Shown here in pieces: positions 39,915 through 48,936 of a DNA stretch of 64,000 bases. Each line of letters opens with the position of its first letter. The first letter of the stretch is position 1. The translations under genes and the position numbers were made by a program. Source of the DNA: Oscillospiraceae bacterium (GTDB lineage Bacteria > Bacillota > Clostridia > Oscillospirales > Ruminococcaceae); the NCBI GenBank assembly GCA_022508895.1, contig JAFLUH010000001.1, positions 1 through 64,000 of the forward strand. Direction: 5' to 3'. Below the pieces are notes generated by a model. It had not been told where the DNA came from and did no database searches. It was given only the letters and a program-made list of their open reading frames with translations.

Positions 39915-41345
39915 TTGAACAGATATAAAACCTTGGCGTCCAACACCATCATTCTCGCTCTCGGTCAGTTTGGCTCAAAGCTCCTTGTGCTTTTCCTGAT
40001 GCGCTTTTACCAGAGTATGCTTGGCGAGACGGGCTACGGTGAGATAAACACTATAATAGATACCACCACCCTCCTTATGGCGTTTGCCACCCTTTCCATC
40101 GGCGAATCCGTAATAAGATTCGGCTTGGACAAAGCATATAATAATGCTCAGGTATTCTCCATCGGCATCAAGGTCACCCTTGCCGGCGCTATTGCCTGTG
40201 TGATTTTTATTCCGTTATTCAGTCTTTTATCAGGCTGGTTTCCCGACAACAGCGTATTGTCCCTTCTGGACAGCTATTCGTGGATAACGGTCCTGTATGT
40301 AATGACCGGCAGCATGAAAAGCACTTGCGCCCTGTTTGTCAGGTCAAACGGCAATGTGCGCCTGTATGCCGTAGACGGCATATTCACCACATTCATGAAC
40401 ATCATGTTCAATCTTCTGTTCCTGCTGGCGTTTCAGATGGGAAATGTGGGCTACCTGCTTTCGGTAATATGCGCTGATATATGCTCGATAATATTTCTGT
40501 CCTATCTTGGCAGATTAAAAAAATACTTTATCCTTTTCGGTGTTGACAGGGAAATACGCAGTGCCATGCTTCGCTTTGCGATACCCATGGTCCCCACTGC
40601 AGTAATGTGGTGGATAATAAATGTTTCCGATACCTTTTTCGTTTCGGAGTGGCTGGGATTTAACCAGAGCGGTATCTACAAAGCAGCCTACCGCCTGCCC
40701 AACATGATAGCCCTCATATCGGGGATTTTTTCTCAGGCGTGGAATATGTCCGCTATAGAAGAGAAAAACTCCAGAACCATTGCCAAATTCTACTCTGATG
40801 TTTTCAGTGCCTTTCAGTCGGCCATTTTCGTTATAGGAGCAGGAATGCTGCTTCTGATAAAGCCTATAATATCTGTAATATGCGATACGCCCTTCCATAT
40901 TGCTTACATATACACTCCTTTTCTCGTATTGGCAGTGGTATACAGCTGCTTCGGTACCTTTATGGGCAGCATTTACGTCGCTGCAAAGCAGTCCAAGCGT
41001 GCCATGGTAACTGCAACTATCGGCGCATTGCTGAATATCGCATTCAACGCCCTGCTTATACCCATATTGGGCAATCACGGCGCCGCAATTGCTACCTGCA
41101 TCAGCTTTTTCGCCCTGTTTGCCATAAGGGCAAGGGATACCAGAAAAACGGTGTACATGGACTTGAAGCTTCGCAAGCTTGTAACTAACACGATTTGCCT
41201 GTTTATAATGGGCGCAGTGATAATTTTTGTGACCAACGACATCGTCTTTTTCTCGATACTTACGGTGATATTCCTTTTTGTGGTATTGGTGAATTACCGT
41301 GCCTGCATAAAAATGGCGAAGCAGATACTTGGACGCGGAAAGTGA
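39915..41345 (+). CDS. Polysaccharide biosynthesis flippase, MOP superfamily
   Basis: The 476-aa integral membrane protein has about 12-14 hydrophobic helices across its length and the Wzx/RfbX-like N-terminus (NTIILALGQFGSKLLVLFLM). It probably flips lipid-linked oligosaccharides outward. The start codon is TTG (39915) with GGTGAGGA upstream; no suitable ATG is nearby. There are no glycosyltransferases around it, so its substrate is unclear. Confidence 0.85.
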   Translation: MNRYKTLASNTIILALGQFGSKLLVLFLMRFYQSMLGETGYGEINTIIDTTTLLMAFATLSIGESVIRFGLDKAYNNAQVFSIGIKVTLAGAIACVIFIPLFSLLSGWFPDNSVLSLLDSYSWITVLYVMTGSMKSTCALFVRSNGNVRLYAVDGIFTTFMNIMFNLLFLLAFQMGNVGYLLSVICADICSIIFLSYLGRLKKYFILFGVDREIRSAMLRFAIPMVPTAVMWWIINVSDTFFVSEWLGFNQSGIYKAAYRLPNMIALISGIFSQAWNMSAIEEKNSRTIAKFYSDVFSAFQSAIFVIGAGMLLLIKPIISVICDTPFHIAYIYTPFLVLAVVYSCFGTFMGSIYVAAKQSKRAMVTATIGALLNIAFNALLIPILGNHGAAIATCISFFALFAIRARDTRKTVYMDLKLRKLVTNTICLFIMGAVIIFVTNDIVFFSILTVIFLFVVLVNYRACIKMAKQILGRGK

Positions 41346-41351
41346 GGATGC

Positions 41352-41783
41352 ATGATTGTAAGATTTTATGACAATGTAGATGATGAACTGATAAAATATG
41401 CAGTTATCATATCTCGTTCAAGGGGCAAATGGGTATTCTGCAAGCACAAGGATAGGACTACTCTTGAAGTGCCAGGAGGTCACAGGGAGCAGGGAGAAAC
41501 ACCGGATGAAGCTGCCAAAAGGGAATTGATAGAAGAAACGGGAGCAATTGATTTCACCATAACCCCAATATGCGTTTATTCGGTTGTCAGAACGGATAAA
41601 TCCGAAGAATCCTATGGAATGTTGTATTATGCAGAGATAAATACCTTTGAATCTGAGCTTCACAGCGAAATAGAAAGTATTCACCTTTTTAATGATCTGC
41701 CTGACAATTGGACATACCCACTGATACAGCCTGAGCTTATACGTGAAGCCATACGCAGAAAAGCTTTCAATAATAAAAAATGA
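41352..41783 (+). CDS. NUDIX hydrolase
   Basis: The 143-aa protein has a complete Nudix box: GGHREQGETPDEAAKRELIE continuing ETG near residue 42. It should hydrolyse a nucleoside diphosphate linked to another group; the substrate cannot be read. It starts 6 nt after the flippase stop, so both probably share a transcript. Confidence 0.9.
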   Translation: MIVRFYDNVDDELIKYAVIISRSRGKWVFCKHKDRTTLEVPGGHREQGETPDEAAKRELIEETGAIDFTITPICVYSVVRTDKSEESYGMLYYAEINTFESELHSEIESIHLFNDLPDNWTYPLIQPELIREAIRRKAFNNKK

Positions 41784-41803
41784 CCGCACAAGCGGTCATT
41801 TAA
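41777..41803. terminator. Bidirectional terminator between NUDIX and XRE genes
   Basis: AATGACCGC-acaa-GCGGTCATT with an A-run before and TTTAAAG after. Confidence 0.75.
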
Positions 41804-41818
41804 AGAGGATATATAAAA

Positions 41819-42487
41819 TTACAGCTTATCCAGCTGATTTTCACACTGCATAACGGTATTGAGCAATACGGAAGCACTTTTTCCAAACTCCCCCTCAAGG
41901 CTTGCCCTGCTTATTGCCGGAGCCTTCTCAGGGGATTTTGAAGCGGCGGCAGCAGCATTAGCCGACGCAATGGCTTCACCGGCTACGATAAGCCTATCGG
42001 CTTTTTCCTCCGGGATCTTGAATATATTCCTGTCATTTGACGGATTGGCTTTGTACATTATTCTGAAAGCCTTATACACGGAATATGCAAAAATGTCGTA
42101 TATCCTGTCGGCAAGCTGAGCATTTTTCGATTTTGCAAGCAAAGAATAAATAACGTCTAAGCTGTTAGTCACCAGTTTTTTGGCAAATGCCGCCGAAAGC
42201 TCGTCTGCATTCAGATTGCGCGCCTTGTCTGCCGAGTCGGAGCCTTCGATATCGTCTTTTGATATAACGGCGCCATTGCTGACAGGTGACCTGCCCAGCA
42301 GATAGTCAGTGGAGACCTTATAGTAATTGGCGGCTTTTATCAAAAATTCAAGTCCGCACTCACGCTTGCCCTTCTCATAGTGAGAAAGCAGCGCCTGGGC
42401 AACGCCGAGATCTTCTGCAGCCTGTTTCTGGCTGATATTTCTTTCTTTCCTGAGCAGGGTAAGTACTCTGGGGAAATCGTTGTTCAT
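41819..42487 (-). CDS. XRE-family transcriptional regulator
   Basis: The 222-aa protein has an N-terminal HTH (~6-62; LRKERNISQKQAAEDLGVAQ, ALLSHYEKGKRECG) and a long helical C-terminal domain with an Ala-rich stretch near 180 that I do not recognise. It diverges from the phosphatase gene. Target unknown. Confidence 0.88.
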   Translation of the reverse strand: MNNDFPRVLTLLRKERNISQKQAAEDLGVAQALLSHYEKGKRECGLEFLIKAANYYKVSTDYLLGRSPVSNGAVISKDDIEGSDSADKARNLNADELSAAFAKKLVTNSLDVIYSLLAKSKNAQLADRIYDIFAYSVYKAFRIMYKANPSNDRNIFKIPEEKADRLIVAGEAIASANAAAAASKSPEKAPAISRASLEGEFGKSASVLLNTVMQCENQLDKL

Positions 42488-42669
42488 TCGTTAAAACGCC
42501 CTTTTCTTTCAATATATCCGTGCTGTATATTATATTAAATATATTTCATTATGTAAATTGGCAAATTCTACAAAAAAATACTTTTTTATTAGTGATATCG
42601 TAAATGTGGAACAAAAAACCCAAAAAACAATGAGAGGAGACGAGCTTTTACCGAAAAGCAAAAAGAAAA

Positions 42670-43278
42670 ATGCAAAATTACACTGTTTTTCTTATACGCC
42701 ATGGCATAACACAAGGAAATCTTGACGGAAAGTATATCGGTTTTACCGATCTTCCCCTTTGTGATGAAGGCTATGCCGCAATAACCAGAATGGCACACGA
42801 CGAGCTTTATCCTGACGTTCAGAAGGTATATTCCAGCCCGCTCAAACGCTGCCTTGAAACGGCAGATATAATCTATCCCGACCGCTATGTCAGGCAGATA
42901 GAAAACCTATGCGAGTGTGATTTCGGCGAATTTGAGGGCAAGACCCCCGACGAGCTGAAGGAAGTGCCTGAATATCTGGAGTGGCTGAAGGGCGGCTACG
43001 ATTCCGCAGCTCCCGGCGGCGAGAGCTTCGGAGACTTCACCCTGCGCTGCATAGACGGCTTGGAGGAGGTGTTCAAGGACATGATGAAGGAACACATCTC
43101 CCGTTCTGCTGTCGTGACCCATGCAGGGGTGATAATGAATCTTCTGGCAGGCTACGGTCTGCCGAAAGGAAGACCCGCAGATTTTGCCCTTGAGCAGGGA
43201 GAGGGCTACGCAATAAACCTATCGACGTTCCTATGGCAAAAAGGTCCCGTTTTTGAAATACTGGGAAAAATATTTTAA
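42670..43278 (+). CDS. Histidine phosphatase family protein
   Basis: The 202-aa protein has the RHG motif LIRHGITQGN near residue 8, SSPLKRCLETADII near 57, the acid Glu region CDFGEFEGKTPDEL near 81 and VVTHAGVIMNLLAG near 142. It belongs to the phosphoglycerate-mutase-like group (CobC/PhoE type); substrate unknown. The ribosome site is weak (AAAAAG), while GAGAGGAG lies too far upstream. It is followed 9 nt later by tex. Confidence 0.88.
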   Translation: MQNYTVFLIRHGITQGNLDGKYIGFTDLPLCDEGYAAITRMAHDELYPDVQKVYSSPLKRCLETADIIYPDRYVRQIENLCECDFGEFEGKTPDELKEVPEYLEWLKGGYDSAAPGGESFGDFTLRCIDGLEEVFKDMMKEHISRSAVVTHAGVIMNLLAGYGLPKGRPADFALEQGEGYAINLSTFLWQKGPVFEILGKIF

Positions 43279-43287
43279 GGAGTTATT

Positions 43288-45441
43288 ATGGACATCAACG
43301 AACAGCTTGCAGCAGAATTTAAGATCCGCAGGGAACAGGTGGACAACACCGTCAACCTTATCGATGACGGCAACACTATCCCGTTTATCGCAAGGTACCG
43401 AAAGGAAGCAACGGGCGCACTTGACGATCAGCTTTTGCGTGAGCTTGGCGAGCGGCTTGCATATCTGAGAAACCTTGAGCAGCGCAAAAACGAAGTGTCT
43501 GAAAGCATCGAAGCCGGCGGCAACATGACCGACGAGATAGCCCAGTCACTGCAAAAAGCCCTCACCCTTGCAGAGGTAGAGGACATATATCGCCCCTTCA
43601 AGCCAAAAAGAAAGACCAGAGCCACCGTTGCAAAGGACAAAGGTTTACAGCCCCTTGCTGACTTTATCATGGAGCAGACCTTGTCAAGCCCCGCTCTCGA
43701 AGCCGAAAAATACATCGACGAGGAAAAAGGCGTAACCTCCGCCGAGGAAGCGATACAGGGCGCGATGGATATAATAGCTGAAACGGTATCCGACGACCCT
43801 GCCATACGCAAGCTGCTGGCGGAAATGTATACTGCAAGGGGCGTAATAGTGTCACAAGCGGTTGATGCCGAAAAGGAGTCGGTTTATACAAATTACTACG
43901 ATTACAGTGAAGGCGTCGCCAAAATACCGCCTCACCGTGTTCTTGCCATGGACAGGGGAGAGCGTGAGGGTTTACTTAAAGTCTCGGTACAACTGGACGA
44001 GGAGGACGCCCTCAAAGCGATAAACCGTGAATATGTAAAAGCAAAAAATGAGTGCGGCAATCTTGTAAAAGACGCAGTATCCGACGCTTACACAAGACTT
44101 ATCCACCCCTCAGTAGAACGCAGGATACGCTCAGAGCTTACCGAAAAAAGCTGCAAGTCCGCTATAGACGTGTTCAAGGACAATCTTTTCCAGCTTCTCA
44201 TGCAGCCCCCTGTAAAGAATACGGTAACGCTGGGACTTGACCCTGCATACCGCACAGGCTGCAAGATAGCCGTTATAGACGAAACGGGCAAGGTTCTGGA
44301 CACGACGGTAGTCTATCCCACCCCTCCCCAGAACAAAATAGCAGAGGCCAAAGCAAAGCTGAAACAGCTTATAACCAAGCACAATGTAACAACTATAGCA
44401 ATAGGGAACGGCACTGCAAGCCACGAAAGCGAATGCTTTGTAGCGGAGCTTATAAAAGAGCTGGACAAGCCCGTCAGCTACATGGTGGTTTCAGAAGCCG
44501 GAGCCAGCGTATATTCCGCCAGCAAGCTTGCCGCAGAGGAATTTCCCCAGTTTGACGTATCTCTCAGAAGCGCTGTATCCATAGCACGCAGACTGCAGGA
44601 CCCTCTTGCTGAGCTTGTAAAAATCGACCCTAAAGCGATAGGCGTAGGACAGTATCAGCATGATATGCCGAAAAACCAGCTTTCCGAAGCCTTGGGCGGT
44701 GTGCTGGAGAATTGCGTCAACAGTGTAGGTGTAGACGTAAACACCGCTTCCTGCTCTCTGCTGGGATATATTGCGGGAATAAGCGGCACTGTTGCAAAAA
44801 ACATCGTAGCATACCGTGAAGAAAACGGCGCATTCCGCGACAGAAAGGAGCTGCTCAAGGTCTCCAAGCTGGGCAAAAAAGCCTATGAGCAGTGCGCAGG
44901 CTTTCTCCGTGTCCATGGCGGTAAAAATCCTTTGGACGATACCGCCGTACACCCTGAAAGCTATGAGTATGCAGAAAAACTTCTTGATATATGCGGCTTT
45001 AAGCTTGCCGACCTTAAAAAGGGAAGCAGCGTCGTCATTAGCGAAACAGTAAAAACAATGGGTATAAAGACCCTTGCAGGACAGCTTGGAGTAGGCGAGA
45101 TGACTCTCAGCGATATTGTAAGCGAGCTGGAAAAGCCGGGACGTGACCCAAGAGACGAGCTTCCTCCTCCGCTGCTCAGGACAGATGTAATGGACATAAA
45201 CAGCCTTAAAGCCGGAATGGAGCTTAAAGGTACGGTGCGTAATGTTATAGACTTCGGCGTTTTCGTTGACATAGGAGTGCATCAGGACGGACTTGTGCAT
45301 ATCTCTCAGCTTTCCGACCGATATGTAAAGCATCCTCTTGACGTTGTTAAAGTAGGAGATATAGTAAATGTACGGGTGATGGACGTAGACGTAAAGAAAA
45401 AGCGTATTTCCCTGACTATGAAAGGACTTAATAATGGTTGA
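43288..45441 (+). CDS. tex: Tex family RNA-binding transcription accessory protein
   Basis: The 717-aa protein is full length: N-terminal Tex domain (IPFIARYRKEATGALDD near residue 32), YqgF-like RNase H fold (TLGLDPAYRTGCKIAVID near 315), HhH repeats (NTASCSLLGYIAGISGT near 485) and a C-terminal S1 domain (ELKGTVRNVIDFGVFVDIGV near 645). It binds RNA and associates with RNA polymerase in stress tolerance. AAGGAG precedes the ATG. It overlaps the YcxB-like gene by 8 nt. Confidence 0.95.
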   Translation: MDINEQLAAEFKIRREQVDNTVNLIDDGNTIPFIARYRKEATGALDDQLLRELGERLAYLRNLEQRKNEVSESIEAGGNMTDEIAQSLQKALTLAEVEDIYRPFKPKRKTRATVAKDKGLQPLADFIMEQTLSSPALEAEKYIDEEKGVTSAEEAIQGAMDIIAETVSDDPAIRKLLAEMYTARGVIVSQAVDAEKESVYTNYYDYSEGVAKIPPHRVLAMDRGEREGLLKVSVQLDEEDALKAINREYVKAKNECGNLVKDAVSDAYTRLIHPSVERRIRSELTEKSCKSAIDVFKDNLFQLLMQPPVKNTVTLGLDPAYRTGCKIAVIDETGKVLDTTVVYPTPPQNKIAEAKAKLKQLITKHNVTTIAIGNGTASHESECFVAELIKELDKPVSYMVVSEAGASVYSASKLAAEEFPQFDVSLRSAVSIARRLQDPLAELVKIDPKAIGVGQYQHDMPKNQLSEALGGVLENCVNSVGVDVNTASCSLLGYIAGISGTVAKNIVAYREENGAFRDRKELLKVSKLGKKAYEQCAGFLRVHGGKNPLDDTAVHPESYEYAEKLLDICGFKLADLKKGSSVVISETVKTMGIKTLAGQLGVGEMTLSDIVSELEKPGRDPRDELPPPLLRTDVMDINSLKAGMELKGTVRNVIDFGVFVDIGVHQDGLVHISQLSDRYVKHPLDVVKVGDIVNVRVMDVDVKKKRISLTMKGLNNG

Positions 45442-45961
45442 CATAAAAACGGACTGGAACGAACAAAACCTTAAAGAATATGTTAAATATACAATTTTTT
45501 CAAGGAACAAGACCGTCAGGATAACTCTTATATCATTTGCACTGTGCTGTGTGTTTATCCTTGCTTTTTGCCTGATCGTATTCTTTGTATTTGACTATAT
45601 CCTTACTCTGATTTTAGCAGGAATGATCGTGGTTCTTGCAATTGCTTTTGCTGCTTTTTTTGCATTCAACATAAAGAGCAGCACCAAAAAGATATTGAAG
45701 GCGAATGCAGAATCTGATTTGAACAGAGTAATGATAAGCGAAGAAGACATAATATGCTTCAATGATGAGGAACCCATTGGCACAGTAAGCTGGAGCAAAA
45801 TGGCGGATATCTACTTCAACGAGAGAGTGCAGACTGCGTATCTGACCACCGAGCGAAATGCGGCGCTTATTCTGGAGTGCAGCAATATTTTATCAGGTAC
45901 TGCAGATGAGCTTAAAGAAATAATAGGTAAAAAGCGTGATGAACTATCAAAAAAGGCTTGA
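45434..45961 (+). CDS. YcxB-like membrane protein
   Basis: The 175-aa protein has two adjacent membrane helices (~32-53 and 56-78) followed by a soluble C-terminal domain with the YcxB pattern (MISEEDIICFNDEEPIGTVSW, then MADIYFNERVQTAYLTTER). Function unknown. It overlaps both neighbours, so it belongs to the tex-queH operon. Confidence 0.75.
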   Translation: MVDIKTDWNEQNLKEYVKYTIFSRNKTVRITLISFALCCVFILAFCLIVFFVFDYILTLILAGMIVVLAIAFAAFFAFNIKSSTKKILKANAESDLNRVMISEEDIICFNDEEPIGTVSWSKMADIYFNERVQTAYLTTERNAALILECSNILSGTADELKEIIGKKRDELSKKA

Positions 45962-46553
45962 GGAGATCATTGAGGCTCTTGACGGCAGGAAAAAGCTCCT
46001 GCTTCACGCCTGCTGCGCTCCGTGCAGCAGCTATGTGCTGGAATACCTGACCAAATATTTCGATATTTCCATACTTTACTACAATCCCAATATATCCCCC
46101 TATACGGAATACGAAAAACGCATCAGTGAGCTGAAACGCCTTGTGCGAGAGATGCCGCTGTCAGGCGAATCGGATATTATTGACGGGAAATATGACCCCG
46201 AGAGATTTTCAGACATGGCAAATGGCATGGAAGATATGCCTGAGGGCGGTGAACGCTGTTTTAAATGCTATCGCCTGAGGATGGAGGAAGCGGCAAAAGC
46301 GGCTTTGGAAAGGGGTTTTGATTACTTTACTACCACTTTGTCTATAAGTCCACATAAGAATGCGCAGAAGATCAACGAGATCGGGCGGGAGCTTGAGCAG
46401 GAATACGGGGTAAAATATCTTTTCGCCGATTTCAAGAAAAAAGACGGCCACAAGCGTTCCATACAGATTTCCCATGAGTACGGACTGTACCGTCAGAGCT
46501 ACTGCGGGTGTATTTACAGTAAAGCGGCTGCGGAAAAACAAAAAAATTTATAA
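45939..46553 (+). CDS. queH: Epoxyqueuosine reductase QueH
   Basis: The 204-aa protein shows LLHACCAPCSSYVLEYL near residue 20 (adjacent Cys pair and CxxC), GERCFKCYRLRM near 100, LSISPHKNAQKINE near 127 and QSYCGCIYS near 187. These are the Fe-S/metal-binding cysteines of QueH, which performs the last step of queuosine synthesis in tRNA. The ATG at 45939 is preferred to the GTG 3 nt earlier. Confidence 0.92.
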   Translation: MNYQKRLEEIIEALDGRKKLLLHACCAPCSSYVLEYLTKYFDISILYYNPNISPYTEYEKRISELKRLVREMPLSGESDIIDGKYDPERFSDMANGMEDMPEGGERCFKCYRLRMEEAAKAALERGFDYFTTTLSISPHKNAQKINEIGRELEQEYGVKYLFADFKKKDGHKRSIQISHEYGLYRQSYCGCIYSKAAAEKQKNL

Positions 46554-46570
46554 AATTCTCCCTTTTTGTA

Positions 46571-46599
46571 TTGAAAATAGGACAAGATCATGCTATAAT
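46571..46599 (+). promoter_or_regulatory. Promoter of the corA transcript
   Basis: TTGAAA, 17-nt spacer, TATAAT, about 70 nt before the leader ORF and 167 nt before corA. Confidence 0.75.
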
Positions 46600-46669
46600 A
46601 TAATGTAATTTTTTATTCACCATTATTGCAATATCGTTCTATACTATAAAAGAAAGAAGGTATACAGAC

Positions 46670-46714
46670 ATGAAATCCGACCCTTGCGGGCACAGTTGCT
46701 GCAAAATAAAATAA
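46670..46714 (+). CDS. Putative 14-residue Cys-rich leader peptide of corA
   Basis: An ATG with AAGG 9 nt upstream opens MKSDPCGHSCCKIK and stops 51 nt before corA. It is too short for the ORF track. Leader ORFs upstream of corA (corL) and mgtA (mgtL) in enterobacteria control Mg transporters; this one has no visible homology to them. Confidence 0.45.
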   Translation: MKSDPCGHSCCKIK

Positions 46715-46719
46715 ACCCG

Positions 46720-46760
46720 GGGGAAGAGGAATGCCTGTTTTGATTCCCCTGAGAGAGGGG
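46720..46760 (+). promoter_or_regulatory. Mutually exclusive hairpins over the corA ribosome site
   Basis: TTCCCC (46744-46749) can pair with GGGGAA (46720-46725), or CCCCT (46746-46750) can pair with AGGGG (46756-46760), which is the corA Shine-Dalgarno. The second structure would hide the ribosome site. Starts six nt after the leader ORF stop. Confidence 0.5.
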
Positions 46761-46765
46761 AATAT

Positions 46766-47737
46766 ATGCTGAAGTTTTACAAAACCGAAGGCAGCGCTAT
46801 CATTGAGATAGATACATTGGAAGCCGGCTGCTGGGTATCTGCCGTTGCACCTACAGAATCGGAGATATCCCTGCTGGAGAACCAACTGAACATTGACAGA
46901 GATTTTATTCGCTCTGCTTTGGACGAGGAGGAGACCTCCCGTATTGAAAACGAGGAAGGGCAAACTCTTATAGTTATTGACTATCCTGTCGCTGAAAAGC
47001 CGGAACAAAGCTTATCTGCTAAAAAGAGAAAACAGCGCTTTGATGACGACTCCATATCCTACTACACCGTGCCCATGAGTATAATTCTTACAGACAGCAA
47101 TGTAGTAACGGTAAGCCTAAAGGAAAACACGATAGTTGACGATTTTTCCAACAACGTAGTCAAAAACATAAAAACCCAGTTTAAAACAAGATTTATCTTC
47201 TGTATGCTGCTGCGGATAGCCGGCAGATACCTGCAATATCTGAAGCAGATCGACAAGATAAGCAACTATGTGGAAAATCAGCTTCATCAATCCATGAAAA
47301 ACAAGGAAATAATCCAGCTTCATGACCTGGAGAAATCCTTGGTATACTTTTCCACTTCCTTGAAATCCACCGAAGCCGTTTTGGAAAAGATATTGCGCGG
47401 TCGTGTAATAAAGCTTTACGACGAGGATCAGGATCTGCTTGAGGACGTGCTTATCGAGGTAAAACAGGCGATAGAAATGACAAATATCCACTCCAACATT
47501 CTGGCAAGCACCATGGACGTATTCGGCAACGTTATATCCAACAACCTTAACATCGTTATGAAGGCGCTCACCATTATCACAATAGTAATGGAGATACCTA
47601 ACATGGTGTTCGGCTTTTACGGAATGAACGTTGAAGGGCTGCCTTATATTGAAAGCATCGTTTTCCCCATAGGTCTTTCCGCTGTTCTGGCACTGCTTGC
47701 AGGTATTATACTTTCAAAAAACAAATTCTTTAAGTAA
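46766..47737 (+). CDS. corA: CorA family divalent cation transporter
   Basis: The 323-aa protein has a large cytoplasmic N-terminal domain (~1-260) and two C-terminal membrane helices, with the YGMNVEG signature (GMN) near residue 288 at the pore mouth. It imports Mg2+, possibly Co2+ or Ni2+. GAGGGG lies 5 nt before the ATG, within the alternative hairpins described separately. It is monocistronic. Confidence 0.94.
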   Translation: MLKFYKTEGSAIIEIDTLEAGCWVSAVAPTESEISLLENQLNIDRDFIRSALDEEETSRIENEEGQTLIVIDYPVAEKPEQSLSAKKRKQRFDDDSISYYTVPMSIILTDSNVVTVSLKENTIVDDFSNNVVKNIKTQFKTRFIFCMLLRIAGRYLQYLKQIDKISNYVENQLHQSMKNKEIIQLHDLEKSLVYFSTSLKSTEAVLEKILRGRVIKLYDEDQDLLEDVLIEVKQAIEMTNIHSNILASTMDVFGNVISNNLNIVMKALTIITIVMEIPNMVFGFYGMNVEGLPYIESIVFPIGLSAVLALLAGIILSKNKFFK

Positions 47738-47764
47738 AAAACTGAAAAATTTTAATAAATTGTA

Positions 47765-47793
47765 TTGACAAGCGTCTTTTGATGTGCTATACT
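47765..47793 (+). promoter_or_regulatory. Promoter of rpmG-secE-nusG
   Basis: TTGACA, 17-nt spacer, TATACT, about 120 nt before the rpmG start. Confidence 0.85.
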
Positions 47794-47814
47794 TATAGTA
47801 CCTCATTAGGGGCT

Positions 47815-47893
47815 TATTTTTTTGTGCAAAAAAATAGTCCTGCGGAAATAGGGTTTTCCGCATCGAGGGAGGCTTAGTCCGACTTGCTCGGAC
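47815..47893 (+). promoter_or_regulatory. Structured leader of rpmG
   Basis: Three hairpins in series: TATTTTTTTG/CAAAAAAATA (47815-47836), TGCGGAAA/TTTCCGCA (47841-47862) and GTCCGA/TCGGAC (47877-47893). None has a T-run typical of termination. Function unknown. Confidence 0.5.
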
Positions 47894-47914
47894 AATTTAA
47901 TAGGAGGTGCCGAA

Positions 47915-48064
47915 ATGAGAGTTAAAATCACTTTGGCTTGTACGGAGTGCAAGCAGCGCAACTACAATACCAAGAAAAACAAGAAGAATGACCCTGACAG
48001 AATCGAAATCAACAAGTACTGCAAATTCTGCCGCAAGCACACACTCCACAAAGAAACCAAGTAA
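47915..48064 (+). CDS. rpmG: 50S ribosomal protein L33, zinc-binding form
   Basis: The 49-aa protein (too short for the track) reads [17 protein letters not shown]... and contains CTEC and CKFC, the C+ zinc-ribbon form of L33. TAGGAGGTG lies before the ATG. It opens the operon with secE and nusG, the usual Firmicute arrangement. Confidence 0.96.
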   Translation: MRVKITLACTECKQRNYNTKKNKKNDPDRIEINKYCKFCRKHTLHKETK

Positions 48065-48076
48065 GGAGGAAGCGCA

Positions 48077-48370
48077 ATGGCAAATGAGGTAGAAAAGAAG
48101 GCTCAGAAGGCTCAGAAAGAGGCAGAGAGAGAAAAGAAGCTCAATCAGATCAAGAGCATGAAGGCAGCTGCTGCCAAAAAGCCCAAGAAGTCGCCGATTC
48201 AGTACTTCAAGGATGTAAGATCCGAATTCAAGAAGGTCTCATGGCCTTCAAAAAAGCAGGTCTTCAACAACACAGTAGTGGTACTCGTCACTATTGTTAT
48301 CTCAGGCTTGGGAGTATGGGTGCTGGACTTTTTGTTCAGCTCTGTATGGAGCCTGATGCTTGGAATGTGA
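48077..48370 (+). CDS. secE: Preprotein translocase subunit SecE
   Basis: The 97-aa protein has a charged Lys/Ala/Glu N-terminus, the conserved FKDVRSEFKKVSWPSKKQVF near residue 46 and one membrane helix (~71-93). It clamps SecY in the translocon. The N-terminal extension is longer than in minimal SecE. AAGGAGG precedes the ATG. Confidence 0.95.
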   Translation: MANEVEKKAQKAQKEAEREKKLNQIKSMKAAAAKKPKKSPIQYFKDVRSEFKKVSWPSKKQVFNNTVVVLVTIVISGLGVWVLDFLFSSVWSLMLGM

Positions 48371-48387
48371 TCAAAAGGGGTTAACTG

Positions 48388-48906
48388 ATGTCAGAAGCAA
48401 AATGGTATATCTTACACACGTTTTCCGGTTATGAAAACAAGGTTGCAAACAACATCATCAAGGTTGTTGAAAACAGAAATCTTCACCATCTTATTGAAGA
48501 GGTAATGGTTCCTACTGAGACCATCACCGAAAATCACGACGGCAAGGAAAGAACTTATGAAAGCAAGATCTACCCCAGCTACGTTTATGTGAAGATGGTA
48601 ATGACCGATGAATCGTGGTATATCTGCCGAAACACAAGAGGCTGCACAGGCTTTGTCGGCCCCGGATCCAAGCCCATTCCCCTCACAGACGAGGAAGTTG
48701 CGAATCTTGGCGTAGTCAAGAAACCCACTGAGATAACCGTCAAGGCGGGAGACCTTGTAACTATTACTTCGGGTAATATGGAAGGTCTTGAGGGTAAGGT
48801 CAAGGAAGTTGACGAGGCTGCAGGAACCGCTGTCGTAACGGTTTCCATGTTTGGCAGGGAAACTCCCACAACTCTTGATTTGTCACTGATTCGGAAAATC
48901 AGCTAA
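48388..48906 (+). CDS. nusG: Transcription termination/antitermination protein NusG
   Basis: The 172-aa protein has the NGN domain (WYILHTFSGYENKVANNI at the start, SYVYVKMVMTDESWYICRNT near 52, GFVGPGSKPIPL) and a C-terminal KOW domain (GDLVTITSGNMEGLEGKVKE near 118). It binds RNA polymerase and couples it with ribosome or Rho. AAAAGGGG precedes the ATG. Confidence 0.97.
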   Translation: MSEAKWYILHTFSGYENKVANNIIKVVENRNLHHLIEEVMVPTETITENHDGKERTYESKIYPSYVYVKMVMTDESWYICRNTRGCTGFVGPGSKPIPLTDEEVANLGVVKKPTEITVKAGDLVTITSGNMEGLEGKVKEVDEAAGTAVVTVSMFGRETPTTLDLSLIRKIS

Positions 48907-48936
48907 GTTCTTTAAGTTTTTGGAGGTAAAATTAAA

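Noticed and set aside
44491-45510. Minus-strand 339-aa ORF
   Set aside because: Antisense to tex, which has full-length family motifs; the ORF is rich in Tyr, Cys and Phe as expected for a shadow.
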